Shown in pieces: positions 1 through 9,674 of a stretch of 64,000 bases of DNA. The stretch covers positions 186,001-250,000 of the forward strand of contig JALFNK010000013.1 in assembly GCA_022782405.1 (NCBI GenBank), given 5' to 3'. A model generated the notes under the pieces. That model saw nothing but the letters and a program-made list of their open reading frames with translations. It was not told the DNA's origin and did not search any database. Positions within the stretch are counted from its first letter, which is position 1; each line of letters begins with the position of its first letter. The DNA is from Alistipes sp. (lineage in GTDB: Bacteria > Bacteroidota > Bacteroidia > Bacteroidales > Rikenellaceae). The translations under genes and the position numbers were made by a program.

Positions 1-2188
1 GCTTGCCGCCGAGCGTCATGCGGCGGATGTATCCGGCGTCGGGCGTCGCCCGGTCGGCCTCGATGACCAGCTCGCCGCGCGGCGTGTCGATCTCCACACG
101 ATCGAAGACCGGGGAGGTCAGCGTATAGAAGGGTTCGCCCGGACAGTCGGGATAGAGACCCATCATCGAGAAGACGGCCCAGGCCGACATCGTGCCCGTA
201 TCGTCATTGCCGGGAATGCCGTCAGGCTGCGTGGTGAAGTACTTCCCGAGCAGGCGCGCCACCTCGCGCTGTGTGCGCCACTCCTCACCCGGGAAGCGGC
301 TGAAGAGGTAGGCGTAGGCGATGTCGGGCTCGTTGGCCGGGTCATAGAGTCCCTTGTCGAAGACCGTCTGGAGCTTCTCGACGAACTTGCGGCGGCCGCC
401 CATCAGGCGGGCCAGCCCCTCGACATCGTGCGGGACATAGAACGTATAGTTCCAGGCCGAGCCCTCGTGGAAGCCCGGAGCGGCCGTAAAGTTCTCGCCG
501 GCCTTCGGGTCGAACGGCGTAAGGAACGTCCCGTCCATGTTGATCGGGCGCAGCGTCCCGAATTCCTTGTCGTAATAGTGGCGGTATCCCAGCGAGCGCT
601 CGCGGAAGAGCCGCGCGTCGTCGTCATGCCCGAGTGCGGCTGCCAGCAGCGAGAGCGCATGGTCGGCAACGTAGTATTCGAGGGCATGCGACACGGAGGC
701 GTCGCCCGCCAGATCCTTGGCATAGAAGCCCAGCGGCACATAGCCCCGCTCGATGTAGGGGTCGATATCGGGCCGCAGGGGATTCTGTGCCCCGGGAGTT
801 GTCGCCGACTTGAGAAAGGCCTCGTAGGCCGTCTCGATGTCGAAGTCGCGAAGTCCCTTGAGCCAGGTGTCCGTAATGACCGGGATGGCCGGATCGCCCT
901 CCATGGTGAAGGTCTCGCGGCCGTAAAGTTCCCACTTGGGCATCCACCCCCACTCGCGGTACATGCCGATCATCGAGCGCACCATGTCGGTCTGCCGCTC
1001 GGGATAGACCAGCGTCAGGAGCTGGTGGACGTTGCGGTAGGTATCCCACAGCGAGAAGACCGTATAGCGGTCGCCCTCCTCCGAAATGCCCACGCCGCCC
1101 GGCGTCTCCATGAGCGGATACTCGCCGTTCACGTCGCTTACGAGATTAGGATGGATCAGCGTATGGTAGAGCCCCGTATAGAAGACCCGCCTCTGGGCGT
1201 CGGTGCCGCCCTCGACACGGATGCGGCCCAGATCCTCGTTCCAGCGCCGGCGGGCCTCCGCACGAAGCGCATCGAACGAGCTGCCCTCGGGCTGCTCGGC
1301 CTCGAGATTCCGCCGGGCATTCTCCACCGAGACAAACGAGATACCCATGCGCACCTCGACCTGTTCGCCCGGAGCGAGGTCGTCGTAGGTGAACCAGTAA
1401 CCGATATCGTCGCCCGCCAGCTCGCGGCCATAGCGCGTGTAGAGCTTGTACTTGCCGTTGTCGGAGGTCCACTCGGCCTCGACGCCCGTCATCGGGCGCT
1501 GCTTTTTCCAGTAACCCGAAGCCGCGGGCGTTTTCGAGACGCGCAGGACAAAGTAGATCGGGAAGACCGCCTGCGGATTGTAGCAGAAGGTGCCCAACAG
1601 GCGCATGCCCTCGATCTCGCGGTCGTTCACGCGGCGCACCATCGCACCGGTCTCGTTCGTGAGGCCCTCGCCCAGATTCAGCAGGATATGTCCCTGCCCT
1701 CCGGGGAAGGTGTAGCGTTCGGCGGAGCTCCGCGGCGTAGCCGTCGCCTCGATGCGAATGCCGTATTTGGCCAGTGTCGCGGCGTAGTAGCCCGGCGTGG
1801 CCACCTCGTCGCCGTACTCCGAGCCGTAGTTATGGTAGTCCACATCCAGCTCGCCGCCCGTGGGCATTGTCAGCAGGGTCCCCATCTCGGGGCATCCCAC
1901 GCCGCTCAACGCCCCGTGAGCCAGTCCCGTGAAGAACTTGTTGTGGTACTCGTAAGGCGTAGACCACCAGCGGGCGTCCTTGTCATAGAGATTCTTGTCG
2001 GAGCCCATGACATTGAACGGCACGACCGACATCATGCCGTTCGGACAGAGGGCCCCGGGATTCGTCGTGCCGAAGTTGGTCGTCCCGATGAAGGGATCGA
2101 CCCAGTCGGCGGGTTCCTGCGCCCGCACCGGAGCGCAGAAAAGGGCTGCGGCGAGCGCCACAGCAGGAAGCGTTCGTCGCAGGCTCAT
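1..2188 (-). CDS. GH92 family alpha-mannosidase (3' end cut by window)
   Basis: The minus-strand frame is open from the ATG at 2188 to the window edge, about 729 codons with no stop. GH92 enzymes are usually about 740-780 residues, so only the tail is missing. The N-terminus [17 protein letters not shown] followed by VRAQEP is a type I signal peptide, so the enzyme should act in the periplasm or at the surface. The frame contains the GH92 signature GNDDTGTMSAW and the stretch PKWELYGRETF. GH92 enzymes are calcium-dependent exo-alpha-mannosidases acting on N-glycans and mannans. Its start overlaps the stop of the GH130 gene as TGATG, which implies translational coupling in a glycan operon. The linkage specificity cannot be read from the sequence. 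Confidence 0.93.
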   Translation of the reverse strand, partial: MSLRRTLPAVALAAALFCAPVRAQEPADWVDPFIGTTNFGTTNPGALCPNGMMSVVPFNVMGSDKNLYDKDARWWSTPYEYHNKFFTGLAHGALSGVGCPEMGTLLTMPTGGELDVDYHNYGSEYGDEVATPGYYAATLAKYGIRIEATATPRSSAERYTFPGGQGHILLNLGEGLTNETGAMVRRVNDREIEGMRLLGTFCYNPQAVFPIYFVLRVSKTPAASGYWKKQRPMTGVEAEWTSDNGKYKLYTRYGRELAGDDIGYWFTYDDLAPGEQVEVRMGISFVSVENARRNLEAEQPEGSSFDALRAEARRRWNEDLGRIRVEGGTDAQRRVFYTGLYHTLIHPNLVSDVNGEYPLMETPGGVGISEEGDRYTVFSLWDTYRNVHQLLTLVYPERQTDMVRSMIGMYREWGWMPKWELYGRETFTMEGDPAIPVITDTWLKGLRDFDIETAYEAFLKSATTPGAQNPLRPDIDPYIERGYVPLGFYAKDLAGDASVSHALEYYVADHALSLLAAALGHDDDARLFRERSLGYRHYYDKEFGTLRPINMDGTFLTPFDPKAGENFTAAPGFHEGSAWNYTFYVPHDVEGLARLMGGRRKFVEKLQTVFDKGLYDPANEPDIAYAYLFSRFPGEEWRTQREVARLLGKYFTTQPDGIPGNDDTGTMSAWAVFSMMGLYPDCPGEPFYTLTSPVFDRVEIDTPRGELVIEADRATPDAGYIRRMTLGGK

Positions 2189-3195
2189 CACAGGATGCTG
2201 TTTTTCTTCGTGAATTCGACGATCTCGGGAATGTATCCGAAGGCAAGCCCCGTTACCGTGTCGGCACATCCGTAGTAGACGGCCACGCGGCCCGTTTCGG
2301 AATCGTGCAACGCCGCACAGGGGAACGTTACGTTGGGCACGTCGCCCATACACTCATACGTCTCGCGCGGAGAGATCAGATACGGGCCGCTGCGGGCCAA
2401 CACCTTCCACGGCTCCTCCAGGTCGAGCAGCGCCGAGCCGAAGGCATAGACATATCCGTTGCACGAACGCAGCACGCCGTGGTAGAAGAGCAGCCACCCC
2501 TCGCTCGTCTCGATGGGCACGGGACCCGCGCCGATCTTCATGCACTGCCAGGCACTCTGCTCGAAGGCTGCGGGCGACATGACATGGCGGTGGCGGCCCC
2601 AGTAGACCATGTCGGGCGACTCCGAATAGAAGATGTCGCCGAAGGGGGTATGCCCCGTGTCGCTCGGACGCGAGAGCATCGCGAATTTGCCGCCGATCTT
2701 GCGCGGGAACATCACGCCGTTGCGGTTGTAGGGCAGGAAAGCGTTTTCCAGCTGATGGAAGGTCTCGAAATCGGTCGTCCAGGCGATGCCGATCGTCGGG
2801 CCGTGGTAACCGTTGCACCACGTTACATAGTACCTGTCGTCGATCTTCGCCACACGGGGATCATAGCCGTAAACCCATTCGGCCACCTCCGGGTCGGCAC
2901 CTTCGAGGTGGAAATCCTCTTCCTGGATCTCCCAGTCGATGCCGTTCACCGAGAAGCCGACATGGATGCGCATGCGGCGGTTCGTGTCGTCGCAGCGGAA
3001 GACGCCGGCGTAGTTGTACTTGCCCTTCTTGAAGGGTACGACCGCCGAGTTGAAGATCGAATTCGACGTCGAAAGTGCATAACGGCCGATGATCGGGTTG
3101 GCCGAATAGCGCCACATGACCTCTTTGGAGCCTGCGGGACGATCCTCCCACGGCATCTCGGGCAAAGCAGGGCCCGTTATCTTCAGATTTGCCAT
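2188..3195 (-). CDS. GH130 family beta-mannoside phosphorylase or mannosidase
   Basis: The product has 335 residues and no signal peptide, so it is cytoplasmic. GH130 features are NPIIGRYA near the start, the VYGYDPRVA segment carrying the likely catalytic Asp, [16 protein letters not shown], and LLFYHGV. The paired Arg and the His in the last two motifs fit a phosphate pocket, which favours a phosphorylase over a hydrolase. This is inferred, not proven. In Bacteroides a GH130 next to GH92, GH20 and an MFS carrier phosphorolyses mannosyl-beta-1,4-GlcNAc from the N-glycan core, giving mannose 1-phosphate and GlcNAc. The same neighbours here support that role. It lies 31 bases downstream of the GH20 gene. 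Confidence 0.9.
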   Translation of the reverse strand: MANLKITGPALPEMPWEDRPAGSKEVMWRYSANPIIGRYALSTSNSIFNSAVVPFKKGKYNYAGVFRCDDTNRRMRIHVGFSVNGIDWEIQEEDFHLEGADPEVAEWVYGYDPRVAKIDDRYYVTWCNGYHGPTIGIAWTTDFETFHQLENAFLPYNRNGVMFPRKIGGKFAMLSRPSDTGHTPFGDIFYSESPDMVYWGRHRHVMSPAAFEQSAWQCMKIGAGPVPIETSEGWLLFYHGVLRSCNGYVYAFGSALLDLEEPWKVLARSGPYLISPRETYECMGDVPNVTFPCAALHDSETGRVAVYYGCADTVTGLAFGYIPEIVEFTKKNSIL

Positions 3196-3226
3196 AACTT
3201 CGATGGTTTTATTTAATGGTTTTCAA

Positions 3227-5290
3227 TCAGTTCACGACGATTTCGTCGATGAAGATCCAGCCGCCGGCATTACCGTGGAATGCGGCACGGCAGCGGACAT
3301 AACGCGCCTGGGCACTACCCTCCCAGCCGAAGGCGCGGCACTGGAGTTTCGGGTCGTCGAACGGGAGATCGTTCTGCTCCTCGCCCAGCACGGTGAAGTG
3401 CTCGCCATCCTCCGACACGGCGATTTCAACGCTTTTGGGGAGTCCGATCAACGCGGAATGCCACTGCAGGAAATCGGCCTTCACCTCGCGGATAGCCTTC
3501 ACGGCACCCAGGTCGATCGTCGCCTCGAAGTCCTTGTTCAGGAAGCCCAGCCAGCGGTAGCCGTAGTTCCACGGGCCGAACCAACCGTCGGTAAGCGACC
3601 CCGCACCGTCGGCCGCGTAGCTTTCGTACCACTCCGCGCCGCAGCTCACGGGGCAACCCAGCGCCAGGTGCTTCACCTGCTTGAGGGCTTCGGGACGCTC
3701 CGCACGCTCGGAAGCGGCCTGGTCGAAGGTATTGTACCCCTCCGCGCGCGCCGTCTCGATACGGAGCAGTGCCCGGCGGTGGAAATCGTCGTAATCCTTT
3801 CGTTCGGGCGCAGTCCACGCCACCTCGGCAAGGGCGAACATGCGCGGATAAAGCATGTACTCGGCATGCTCCGCCGTCGGAACATACTCGGTCCACAAAT
3901 TGGCCTGCACACCCAGTACGTTCTCGCGGCCCGTCATGTCCTCGGGCGCGGGCTCACACATGTAGACCTTGGGCAGCGGCAGCGAGCCCTCGAGCGCCTT
4001 GGGCTCGGTCGAGGGGTTGCCCTGATACTTGTCCAGATAGCAGTAGCTGCCCGGCGTCATCACTACGGGATGACCCGAAGCGGCCGCCTCGCGGCCACCC
4101 GACATGCCGTGCCACGACATCACCGCCGCATTGGGTGCCAGGCCGCCCTGCAGGATTTCGTCCCAGCCCAGGAGCTTGCGTCCATGCGCATTGAGAAACT
4201 CCTCGACCCGGTGCACGGCATAGCTCTGGAGCTCGTCAAGGTCCTTCAACCCCTCGCGCTGCATCCGTGCATGGCACTTGGCACAGGTCGCCCAGCCCTT
4301 CTTCGTGGCCTCATCGCCGCCGATATGGATATACTCCGACGGGAAGAGCTCCATGACCTCCGTCAGCACATTCTCCAGGAATTCGAAGGTCTTGTCGTTG
4401 CCGATACACAGATCGTCATAGACATGGGGCTTTCCGGCGCACGACAACTCGGGATAGACCGCAAGGACCTCTTCCGAGTGTCCGGGCATCTCGATCTCGG
4501 GAATCACCGTAATATGCAGCGAATCGGCGTAGGCCACCACTTCGCGGATCTCCTCCTTGGTGTAGAAACCTCCGTAGGCATTCGGATCCTCCCTGCGGCA
4601 ATAGGGACGTCCGGCATCGAGCCACTCCAGCCACGGCTCGACCGGACGCCAGGCAGCGATCTCCGTCAGCTCGGGATAGCGGTCGATCTGGATACGCCAG
4701 CCGGCACCGTCGGTCAGATGCCAATGCAGGCGGTTGAGTTTGAGCGAGGCCATCATCCGCAGCTGTTTTTTCACAAACTCCTTGCCGAAGAAGTGGCGCG
4801 ACTCGTCGAGATGCATGCCCCGGTATTCGAAACGCGGAGCATCGACAATGCGCTGGGCGGGAATCCGGTCGCCGAAACGGCTGCGGAGCTGCAGCAGCGT
4901 CTGCAGTCCATAGAAGAGGCCCGCCTCGCCGCGCGCCTTGATGACTGCTCCCTCGGGAAGAACCGAGAGCTCATATCCCTCCTCCGATGCAGGCAGCCCC
5001 TCTTCCGAGGCGATGACAAATCGCAAGGCGGCATCCGGAGCCGTCTCCGTTGCGGGCAGGGAGGTCGTTTTCAGATAAGCCTCCAGCGAGGCGGCCACCT
5101 CCTGCGGTGTATCGAACGATACGGCAAGGGGCGTCGGAATCTGGAATGTCCCTGCACATTTTTCGATCGCGGCGGGTCGGGGAATGACTACCTCGATACA
5201 TTCGGAAGAGTTGTTACAGGATACGGCCGAAAGCGACAGGCCGAGGCCGGCAGCTCCGGCGATCAGGAAAGCGAGCAGTGTTTTCTTCAT
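3227..5290 (-). CDS. GH20 beta-N-acetylhexosaminidase, lipoprotein
   Basis: The product has 687 residues from the ATG at 5290. An upstream in-frame ATG at 5335 would overlap the MFS gene and spoil the signal peptide. The signal peptide MKKTLLAFLIAGAAGLGLSL ends in a lipobox at AVSC, so it is probably a lipoprotein. A GH20b-like N-terminal domain (about 35-135) precedes the catalytic barrel, with the family motif HIGGDEA at about 322-328 (catalytic Asp326-Glu327). The C-terminal region (about 530-687) looks like an F5/8 discoidin fold ending GGWIFIDEIVVN. It would remove terminal beta-GlcNAc from N-glycan antennae before import. Confidence 0.93.
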   Translation of the reverse strand: MKKTLLAFLIAGAAGLGLSLSAVSCNNSSECIEVVIPRPAAIEKCAGTFQIPTPLAVSFDTPQEVAASLEAYLKTTSLPATETAPDAALRFVIASEEGLPASEEGYELSVLPEGAVIKARGEAGLFYGLQTLLQLRSRFGDRIPAQRIVDAPRFEYRGMHLDESRHFFGKEFVKKQLRMMASLKLNRLHWHLTDGAGWRIQIDRYPELTEIAAWRPVEPWLEWLDAGRPYCRREDPNAYGGFYTKEEIREVVAYADSLHITVIPEIEMPGHSEEVLAVYPELSCAGKPHVYDDLCIGNDKTFEFLENVLTEVMELFPSEYIHIGGDEATKKGWATCAKCHARMQREGLKDLDELQSYAVHRVEEFLNAHGRKLLGWDEILQGGLAPNAAVMSWHGMSGGREAAASGHPVVMTPGSYCYLDKYQGNPSTEPKALEGSLPLPKVYMCEPAPEDMTGRENVLGVQANLWTEYVPTAEHAEYMLYPRMFALAEVAWTAPERKDYDDFHRRALLRIETARAEGYNTFDQAASERAERPEALKQVKHLALGCPVSCGAEWYESYAADGAGSLTDGWFGPWNYGYRWLGFLNKDFEATIDLGAVKAIREVKADFLQWHSALIGLPKSVEIAVSEDGEHFTVLGEEQNDLPFDDPKLQCRAFGWEGSAQARYVRCRAAFHGNAGGWIFIDEIVVN

Positions 5291-5321
5291 GTTTTGCTTG
5301 GTAAACGTTTCTATTGTTGTT

Positions 5322-6617
5322 TTATTTCTTTTCATCGGGATAGGTAAAGGGAATCAGACGGGTCATGACGAAGGCCGGAATCGTGGCCAGCATCACCACA
5401 AGGAAGAAAATCCGATAGCCGAGCCAGTCGCTCAAATAGCCCGAGACGGCGCCCGTGAGCATCACCGAAAGGTTCATGATTCCCGAAGCGAAGGCGTAGT
5501 GGGCCATCTGGTGCTTGCCGGGAGCCACCTGCTGCATCATGAAGAGCGTGAGCCCGACGAAGCCGAATCCGTAGCCGAAATATTCCAGGACGATGCCGCC
5601 GCCGACAAACCACATCGACGCGGGCTGGAAGAAGGCCAGCAGGGCATAGACCACGAACGGAATGTTGAAGATGCAGCAAAGCGTGAAGAGCGTGCGGCGC
5701 AGACCCCGGGCGGCGATGTAATAACCCGCAAGGAGCGATCCGAGCAGGAAGGCTCCGGCGCCGAATGTCCCGTAATAGAGGCCGATCTGCTGGTTCGAAA
5801 GGCCGAGGCCCCCGACCGCGGTATCGGCTTTGAGGAAGAGCGGGACGATCTTCATGACGAAACCCTCGCCCAGGCGGTAGAGGATGATGAAGGCGATGTA
5901 GTACCAGATATGCTTTTTGGCAAAGAAGGCGACAATCACCTCACGCAGCCCCTGCAGCCCCTCGCGGAGCGTATGTTTCTCAGCGGCGGCACCGCCCGAA
6001 GGGAGCATCTTCACATGGTAGAGTCCCATCACCACAAGCAGCACGCAGAGAATGGCCAGCACGACGGTCCACGCATGCACATAGGCGTCGAACGAGGCGA
6101 CGCCCTCCGCGGAACTCCGCTCGTAGAGCCAACCGGCAAACCACACCAGGCCGCCCGTAGCCACCAGCTTGGCCAGGTTGTAGAAGGCTCCCTGCCAGCC
6201 GATATATTTGGCCTGGTCGCGCGTCGAGAGCTCCGACATGTAGACTCCGTCGGCGGCAATGTCGTGCGTCGCACCGCTGAAGGCCACGACGGCAAAGACG
6301 GCGATCGTTACGGCAAAGAACGACGGCAGGTGCAGAGCCAGCGCTCCCAGGCCGAACATCACGCCGCTCAACAGCTGCGTGGCGACGACAAAAAACTTTT
6401 TCGTGCGGAAAAGTTCCAGGAAGGGGCTCCACAGGAACTTGATCGTCCACGGCCACATGATCAGCGAGGTCCAGAAGGCGATCTGCGCATCCTGAATCCC
6501 GAGATCCTTGAACATCACGGCCGAAACCATATTCAGCACCACGAAGGGCAGTCCCATGGCGAAATAGAGACTGGGAACCCAGGCCAACGGGGATACGATA
6601 CGTCGGGTCTTGTTCAT
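5322..6617 (-). CDS. MFS transporter, probable glycan disaccharide importer
   Basis: The product has 431 residues and about 12 hydrophobic segments. The start chosen at 6617 (MNKTRRIVSPLAWVPSLYFA) removes a non-hydrophobic 81-residue extension that would run into the pyr terminator and pyrB. The layout resembles AmpG-like and sugar MFS carriers, with the charged loop LELFRTKKFFV. It is the first gene of the GH20-GH130-GH92 operon. In the Bacteroides N-glycan pathway the equivalent carrier imports Man-GlcNAc for the cytoplasmic GH130, and that is the likely substrate here by context. A TATCTTTG -7 box on the minus strand lies at 6649-6656. Confidence 0.85.
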   Translation of the reverse strand: MNKTRRIVSPLAWVPSLYFAMGLPFVVLNMVSAVMFKDLGIQDAQIAFWTSLIMWPWTIKFLWSPFLELFRTKKFFVVATQLLSGVMFGLGALALHLPSFFAVTIAVFAVVAFSGATHDIAADGVYMSELSTRDQAKYIGWQGAFYNLAKLVATGGLVWFAGWLYERSSAEGVASFDAYVHAWTVVLAILCVLLVVMGLYHVKMLPSGGAAAEKHTLREGLQGLREVIVAFFAKKHIWYYIAFIILYRLGEGFVMKIVPLFLKADTAVGGLGLSNQQIGLYYGTFGAGAFLLGSLLAGYYIAARGLRRTLFTLCCIFNIPFVVYALLAFFQPASMWFVGGGIVLEYFGYGFGFVGLTLFMMQQVAPGKHQMAHYAFASGIMNLSVMLTGAVSGYLSDWLGYRIFFLVVMLATIPAFVMTRLIPFTYPDEKK

Positions 6618-6720
6618 CGAAGAAGGTTCATTACAAGGTTTTGGTGAACAAAGATACGCATTTTCCCGGGACTTCCGAGGCTTTCCGACGTAAAATCGCG
6701 CACCGCGACAGCGGGTTATG

Positions 6721-6764
6721 AAAAAATGCGTCCGAGACCTCACATTGGAGGCTTCGGACGCATT
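6721..6764 (-). terminator. Intrinsic terminator of the pyr operon
   Basis: A perfect 11-bp inverted repeat (6725-6735 with 6754-6764, stem AATGCGTCCGA) is followed on the minus strand by a T run (complement of 6721-6726). It starts 22 bases past the pyrB stop and separates the pyr operon from the glycan operon. Confidence 0.85.
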
Positions 6765-6786
6765 GCTTGTCATCTCCGGCAGCGGA

Positions 6787-7872
6787 TCAGCGGGCCTTGG
6801 TCTCGCAGTAGGCACAGCGGCATACACCGTCGGCCGTACGGCGGAAGAGCTGATCGACATCCTCGGTCGCCGAGATGCATCGGGCGTTCGAGCAGGTCAG
6901 TTCATTGACGATATACTCCTCGTTGAATACCGGCGTGCGGGCAAACGGACGGTTCTCGTCGGCCCAGCGCAGCAGCGTATAGATCAGCGCCATGCGCACG
7001 AACTTGCCATTCTCGACCTGACGGAAGTAGGCCGCACGCGGATCGTTGTCCACCGCCCGCGTGATCTCGTTCACACGCGGCAGCGGATGCAGGATGATCA
7101 TGTCCTTGCGCGCCGTACGGAGCTTCTCCGTATCGAGCACGAAGCTGTTTTTCACACGGTCGAACTCCTCCTCGTCGAGGAAGCGCTCCTTCTGCACGCG
7201 CGTCATGTAGAGGATGTCCAGCTCGGGCATCACCTCCTCCATGGTGCGCACCTCGTGGAACTCGACCTTCGAGGCAGTGCGCATCTCCTGCAGCATGTAG
7301 TCCGGCAGGCGCAGTTCCTCGGGCGAAATGAGGTAGACGCGGATACCCTCGTAGCGCGACAGCGCCTTGATGAGCGAGTGGACCGTGCGGCCGAACTTCA
7401 GGTCGCCGCAGAAGCCGATCGTCAGATGGTCGAAACGACCCTTCTCGCGCTTGATCGTCAGCAGGTCCGTAAGCGTCTGCGTCGGATGGGCATGGCTGCC
7501 GTCGCCGGCGTTGATGACCGGGATGCCGGCATACTGCGAGGCCACGAGCGGCGCTCCCTCCTTGAAGTGGCGCATGGCGATGATGTCGGCAAAGCAGCGG
7601 ATCACGCGCACCGTGTCGGCAACCGTCTCCCCCTTCGAAACCGACGAGGAGTTGGCGTCCGAGAAGCCGATCACCTGCCCGCCCAGTTCGAGCATCGCCG
7701 AGGTAAAGCTCAAGCGCGTACGGGTCGAAGGTTCATAGAAAAGCGTGGCGAGTTTCTTGCCCTTGCAGGCCTCGCTGTATTTGGCGCGGTTGGCTATGAT
7801 GTCCTCCGCGAGCGCCACGATCTGCTCGGTCTCCTCGACCGTCAGATCCGTAGGATCAATCAGATGTCGCAT
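6787..7872 (-). CDS. pyrB: Aspartate carbamoyltransferase with PyrI-like zinc tail
   Basis: The product has 361 residues; catalytic chains usually have about 310. Carbamoyl phosphate and aspartate site motifs are present: [32 protein letters not shown]. The extra C-terminal segment (about 310-361) carries Cys327, Cys332, Cys353 and Cys356 as [10 protein letters not shown] and CAYC. This matches the C-x4-C and C-x2-C zinc knuckle of the E. coli regulatory chain PyrI (LVCPNSNCIS and CKYC), but the PyrI allosteric domain is absent. The enzyme condenses carbamoyl phosphate with aspartate. It is the last gene of the pyr operon, 44 bases after pyrE. No separate pyrI is in the window. Confidence 0.96.
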   Translation of the reverse strand: MRHLIDPTDLTVEETEQIVALAEDIIANRAKYSEACKGKKLATLFYEPSTRTRLSFTSAMLELGGQVIGFSDANSSSVSKGETVADTVRVIRCFADIIAMRHFKEGAPLVASQYAGIPVINAGDGSHAHPTQTLTDLLTIKREKGRFDHLTIGFCGDLKFGRTVHSLIKALSRYEGIRVYLISPEELRLPDYMLQEMRTASKVEFHEVRTMEEVMPELDILYMTRVQKERFLDEEEFDRVKNSFVLDTEKLRTARKDMIILHPLPRVNEITRAVDNDPRAAYFRQVENGKFVRMALIYTLLRWADENRPFARTPVFNEEYIVNELTCSNARCISATEDVDQLFRRTADGVCRCAYCETKAR

Positions 7873-7916
7873 AGTTCTTCAATATCAAAAAGTTCAGATC
7901 CGATCCGGGATGCAGG

Positions 7917-8570
7917 TCAGTGCATCCAGCTTTCATCCGACGGATTGTCGCGGAACTGCAGCAGGCGCGCCTTGTCCTCGGGCTTGATATAGCCCTCCTC
8001 GGCGGCCACCTCGACCAGCGCGTCGAGGTTCGAGAGGCTGTAGTTCACCACCTGCGCTTCGCGCAGCCGGTCGAGCCCCTTCTGCATGCCGTAGGTGAAG
8101 ATCGAAGCCACGCCGAGCACCTCGGCACCCGCCTCGCGCAATGCCTCGACCACCTCGATGCACGAACCGCCCGTAGAGATCAGGTCCTCGATGACCACCA
8201 CCTTCTGGCCCTTCTCCAGACGGCCCTCGATGCGGTTGCCGCGGCCGTGGTCCTTGGCACCCGAGCGCACATAGCCCATCGGCAGATCGAGAATCGTCGC
8301 CGTGATGGCGGCATGGGCGATACCGGCCGTCGAAGTGCCCATGAGCACCTCCGCCTCGGGATATTTCGTGCGGACGATCTCGGCCAGTCCGGCCTCGACG
8401 TGCCCGCGCACTTCGGGAGCCGTCAGCGTCAGACGGTTGTCGCAATAAATCGGGCTTTTGATACCGCTCGCCCAGGTGAACGGCTGCTCGGGGCGCAGGA
8501 AGACCGCACCGATCGAAAGCAGATCCTTGGCAATGGATTTTTCCATGTTCGTTTCCATATTATCGTTCAT
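7917..8570 (-). CDS. pyrE: Orotate phosphoribosyltransferase
   Basis: The product has 217 residues from 8570. In-frame ATGs at 8558 and 8546 are alternatives; the last ([19 protein letters not shown]) matches where family members usually begin. The PRPP-binding motif [13 protein letters not shown] and the flexible-loop region [17 protein letters not shown] are clear. It converts orotate plus PRPP to OMP. It lies 44 bases upstream of pyrB and downstream of the small glutaredoxin-like gene. Confidence 0.96.
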   Translation of the reverse strand: MNDNMETNMEKSIAKDLLSIGAVFLRPEQPFTWASGIKSPIYCDNRLTLTAPEVRGHVEAGLAEIVRTKYPEAEVLMGTSTAGIAHAAITATILDLPMGYVRSGAKDHGRGNRIEGRLEKGQKVVVIEDLISTGGSCIEVVEALREAGAEVLGVASIFTYGMQKGLDRLREAQVVNYSLSNLDALVEVAAEEGYIKPEDKARLLQFRDNPSDESWMH

Positions 8571-8614
8571 TCGTTTGCTTCATTCGGCCCCCGTTGCCGG
8601 GAAGCCGCAGGGTT

Positions 8615-8875
8615 TCAGTCGAGGGCCCGGCGCAGCACCCGCTCCACCTCCTCGGGATAGATGCCGCCCTCGTGGACCTTCTCTCCGCCGACATAGAAGG
8701 TCGGCACATAGTAATAGTCGTAGCGGTCGGCCACTTCGGGCTGCTCCGACTCCTCGATCATTTCGATCCCGACAGCCGCCAGCTCGGGATGGGCCGCACG
8801 GGCCTCCTCGATGTAGCGCAGCGCCTTCTTGCAGAAGGGGCAGTTTTTCAGGTAGAAGAGTTTTACGGGTTTCAT
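8615..8875 (-). CDS. Glutaredoxin/thioredoxin-fold small protein
   Basis: The product has 86 residues from the ATG at 8875. The upstream ATG at 8911 would add 12 residues without family similarity. It begins MKPVKLFYLKNCPFCKKA, with redox motif Cys12-Pro-Phe-Cys15 and the cis-Pro segment YYYVPTFYVGG. That makes it a glutaredoxin-like thiol oxidoreductase. It is embedded in the pyr operon with gaps of 48 bases from pyrF and 44 bases to pyrE. A link to pyrimidine synthesis is not known. Its partner cannot be deduced. Confidence 0.85.
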   Translation of the reverse strand: MKPVKLFYLKNCPFCKKALRYIEEARAAHPELAAVGIEMIEESEQPEVADRYDYYYVPTFYVGGEKVHEGGIYPEEVERVLRRALD

Positions 8876-8923
8876 GGCTGCATGTGTTTTGATTCGCGCG
8901 GAGAGCCTCAAAAAGCGGACCGT

Positions 8924-9628
8924 CTATCCGACGAACTCCTCGACGCACCGGCGATAGGCCGCCACGGGATCCGCAGCCGCCGTAATCGGACGTCCCACGA
9001 CGATGAAGTCCGAGCCGATCTCGCGGGCCCGGGCCGGAGTCGTAACGCGCACCTGGTCGGCCACGTCGCCGTCGGCGAAACGTACGCCGGGCGTTACGGT
9101 CAGGAAGTCAGCGCCGCACGCCTCATGCACCATGCCGGCCTCAAGCGGCGAGCAGACGACACCGTCCAACCCCGCCTCGCGCGTGTTGCGGGCATACTGT
9201 ACGATCGTCTCGTTGATCGAGGCGCCGATGAGCAGTTCGCGCTGCATGCGCTCCTCGCTCGTCGAGGTGAGCTGCGTTACGGCGATCAGCAGCGGCCGCG
9301 TGCCATCCTCGCGCGTAAGTCCCTCGCGGGCCGCACGCATCATCTCGATCGTACCGGCAGCATGGACGTTGCACATGTCCACGTCGAGGCGCGAGAGTAC
9401 GGCCATCGCCTTGCGCACCGTGTTGGGAATGTCGTGGAGCTTCAGATCGAGGAAGATCTTGTGGCCCAGGCGCTTGATCTCGCGCACGATGGCGGGGCCC
9501 TCGGCGTAGAAGAGCTCCATACCGATTTTCAGAAAGGGTTTGCGCGCCTCGTCCCGGAAGAGGTCGAGGAAGCGGAAGGTATCTTCTGCGGACTTGAAGT
9601 CGCAGGCAATGATGACGTCGCGTTCCAT
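8924..9628 (-). CDS. pyrF: Orotidine 5'-phosphate decarboxylase
   Basis: The product has 234 residues, the usual size of the bacterial short form. It starts [17 protein letters not shown]. The catalytic Asp-Lys-Asp array is in [14 protein letters not shown] and the phosphate-binding end is in [14 protein letters not shown]. It decarboxylates OMP to UMP, the last step of the pathway. The gene lies between pyrD and the glutaredoxin-like gene with 46- and 48-base gaps. Confidence 0.97.
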   Translation of the reverse strand: MERDVIIACDFKSAEDTFRFLDLFRDEARKPFLKIGMELFYAEGPAIVREIKRLGHKIFLDLKLHDIPNTVRKAMAVLSRLDVDMCNVHAAGTIEMMRAAREGLTREDGTRPLLIAVTQLTSTSEERMQRELLIGASINETIVQYARNTREAGLDGVVCSPLEAGMVHEACGADFLTVTPGVRFADGDVADQVRVTTPARAREIGSDFIVVGRPITAAADPVAAYRRCVEEFVG

Positions 9629-9674
9629 ATGCGGATTCGTTAGCTGTAATTTGTTTTCGTATACGTTTTCGGGG

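Noticed and set aside
428..2275. 615-codon open frame on the plus strand opposite GH92
   Set aside because: GH92 motifs and signal peptide are on the minus strand. High-GC codon use opens the antisense frame, and the plus product has no family features.
5291..5335. N-terminal extension of the GH20 gene to 5335
   Set aside because: It would overlap the MFS gene and place 15 polar residues before a clear lipoprotein signal peptide.
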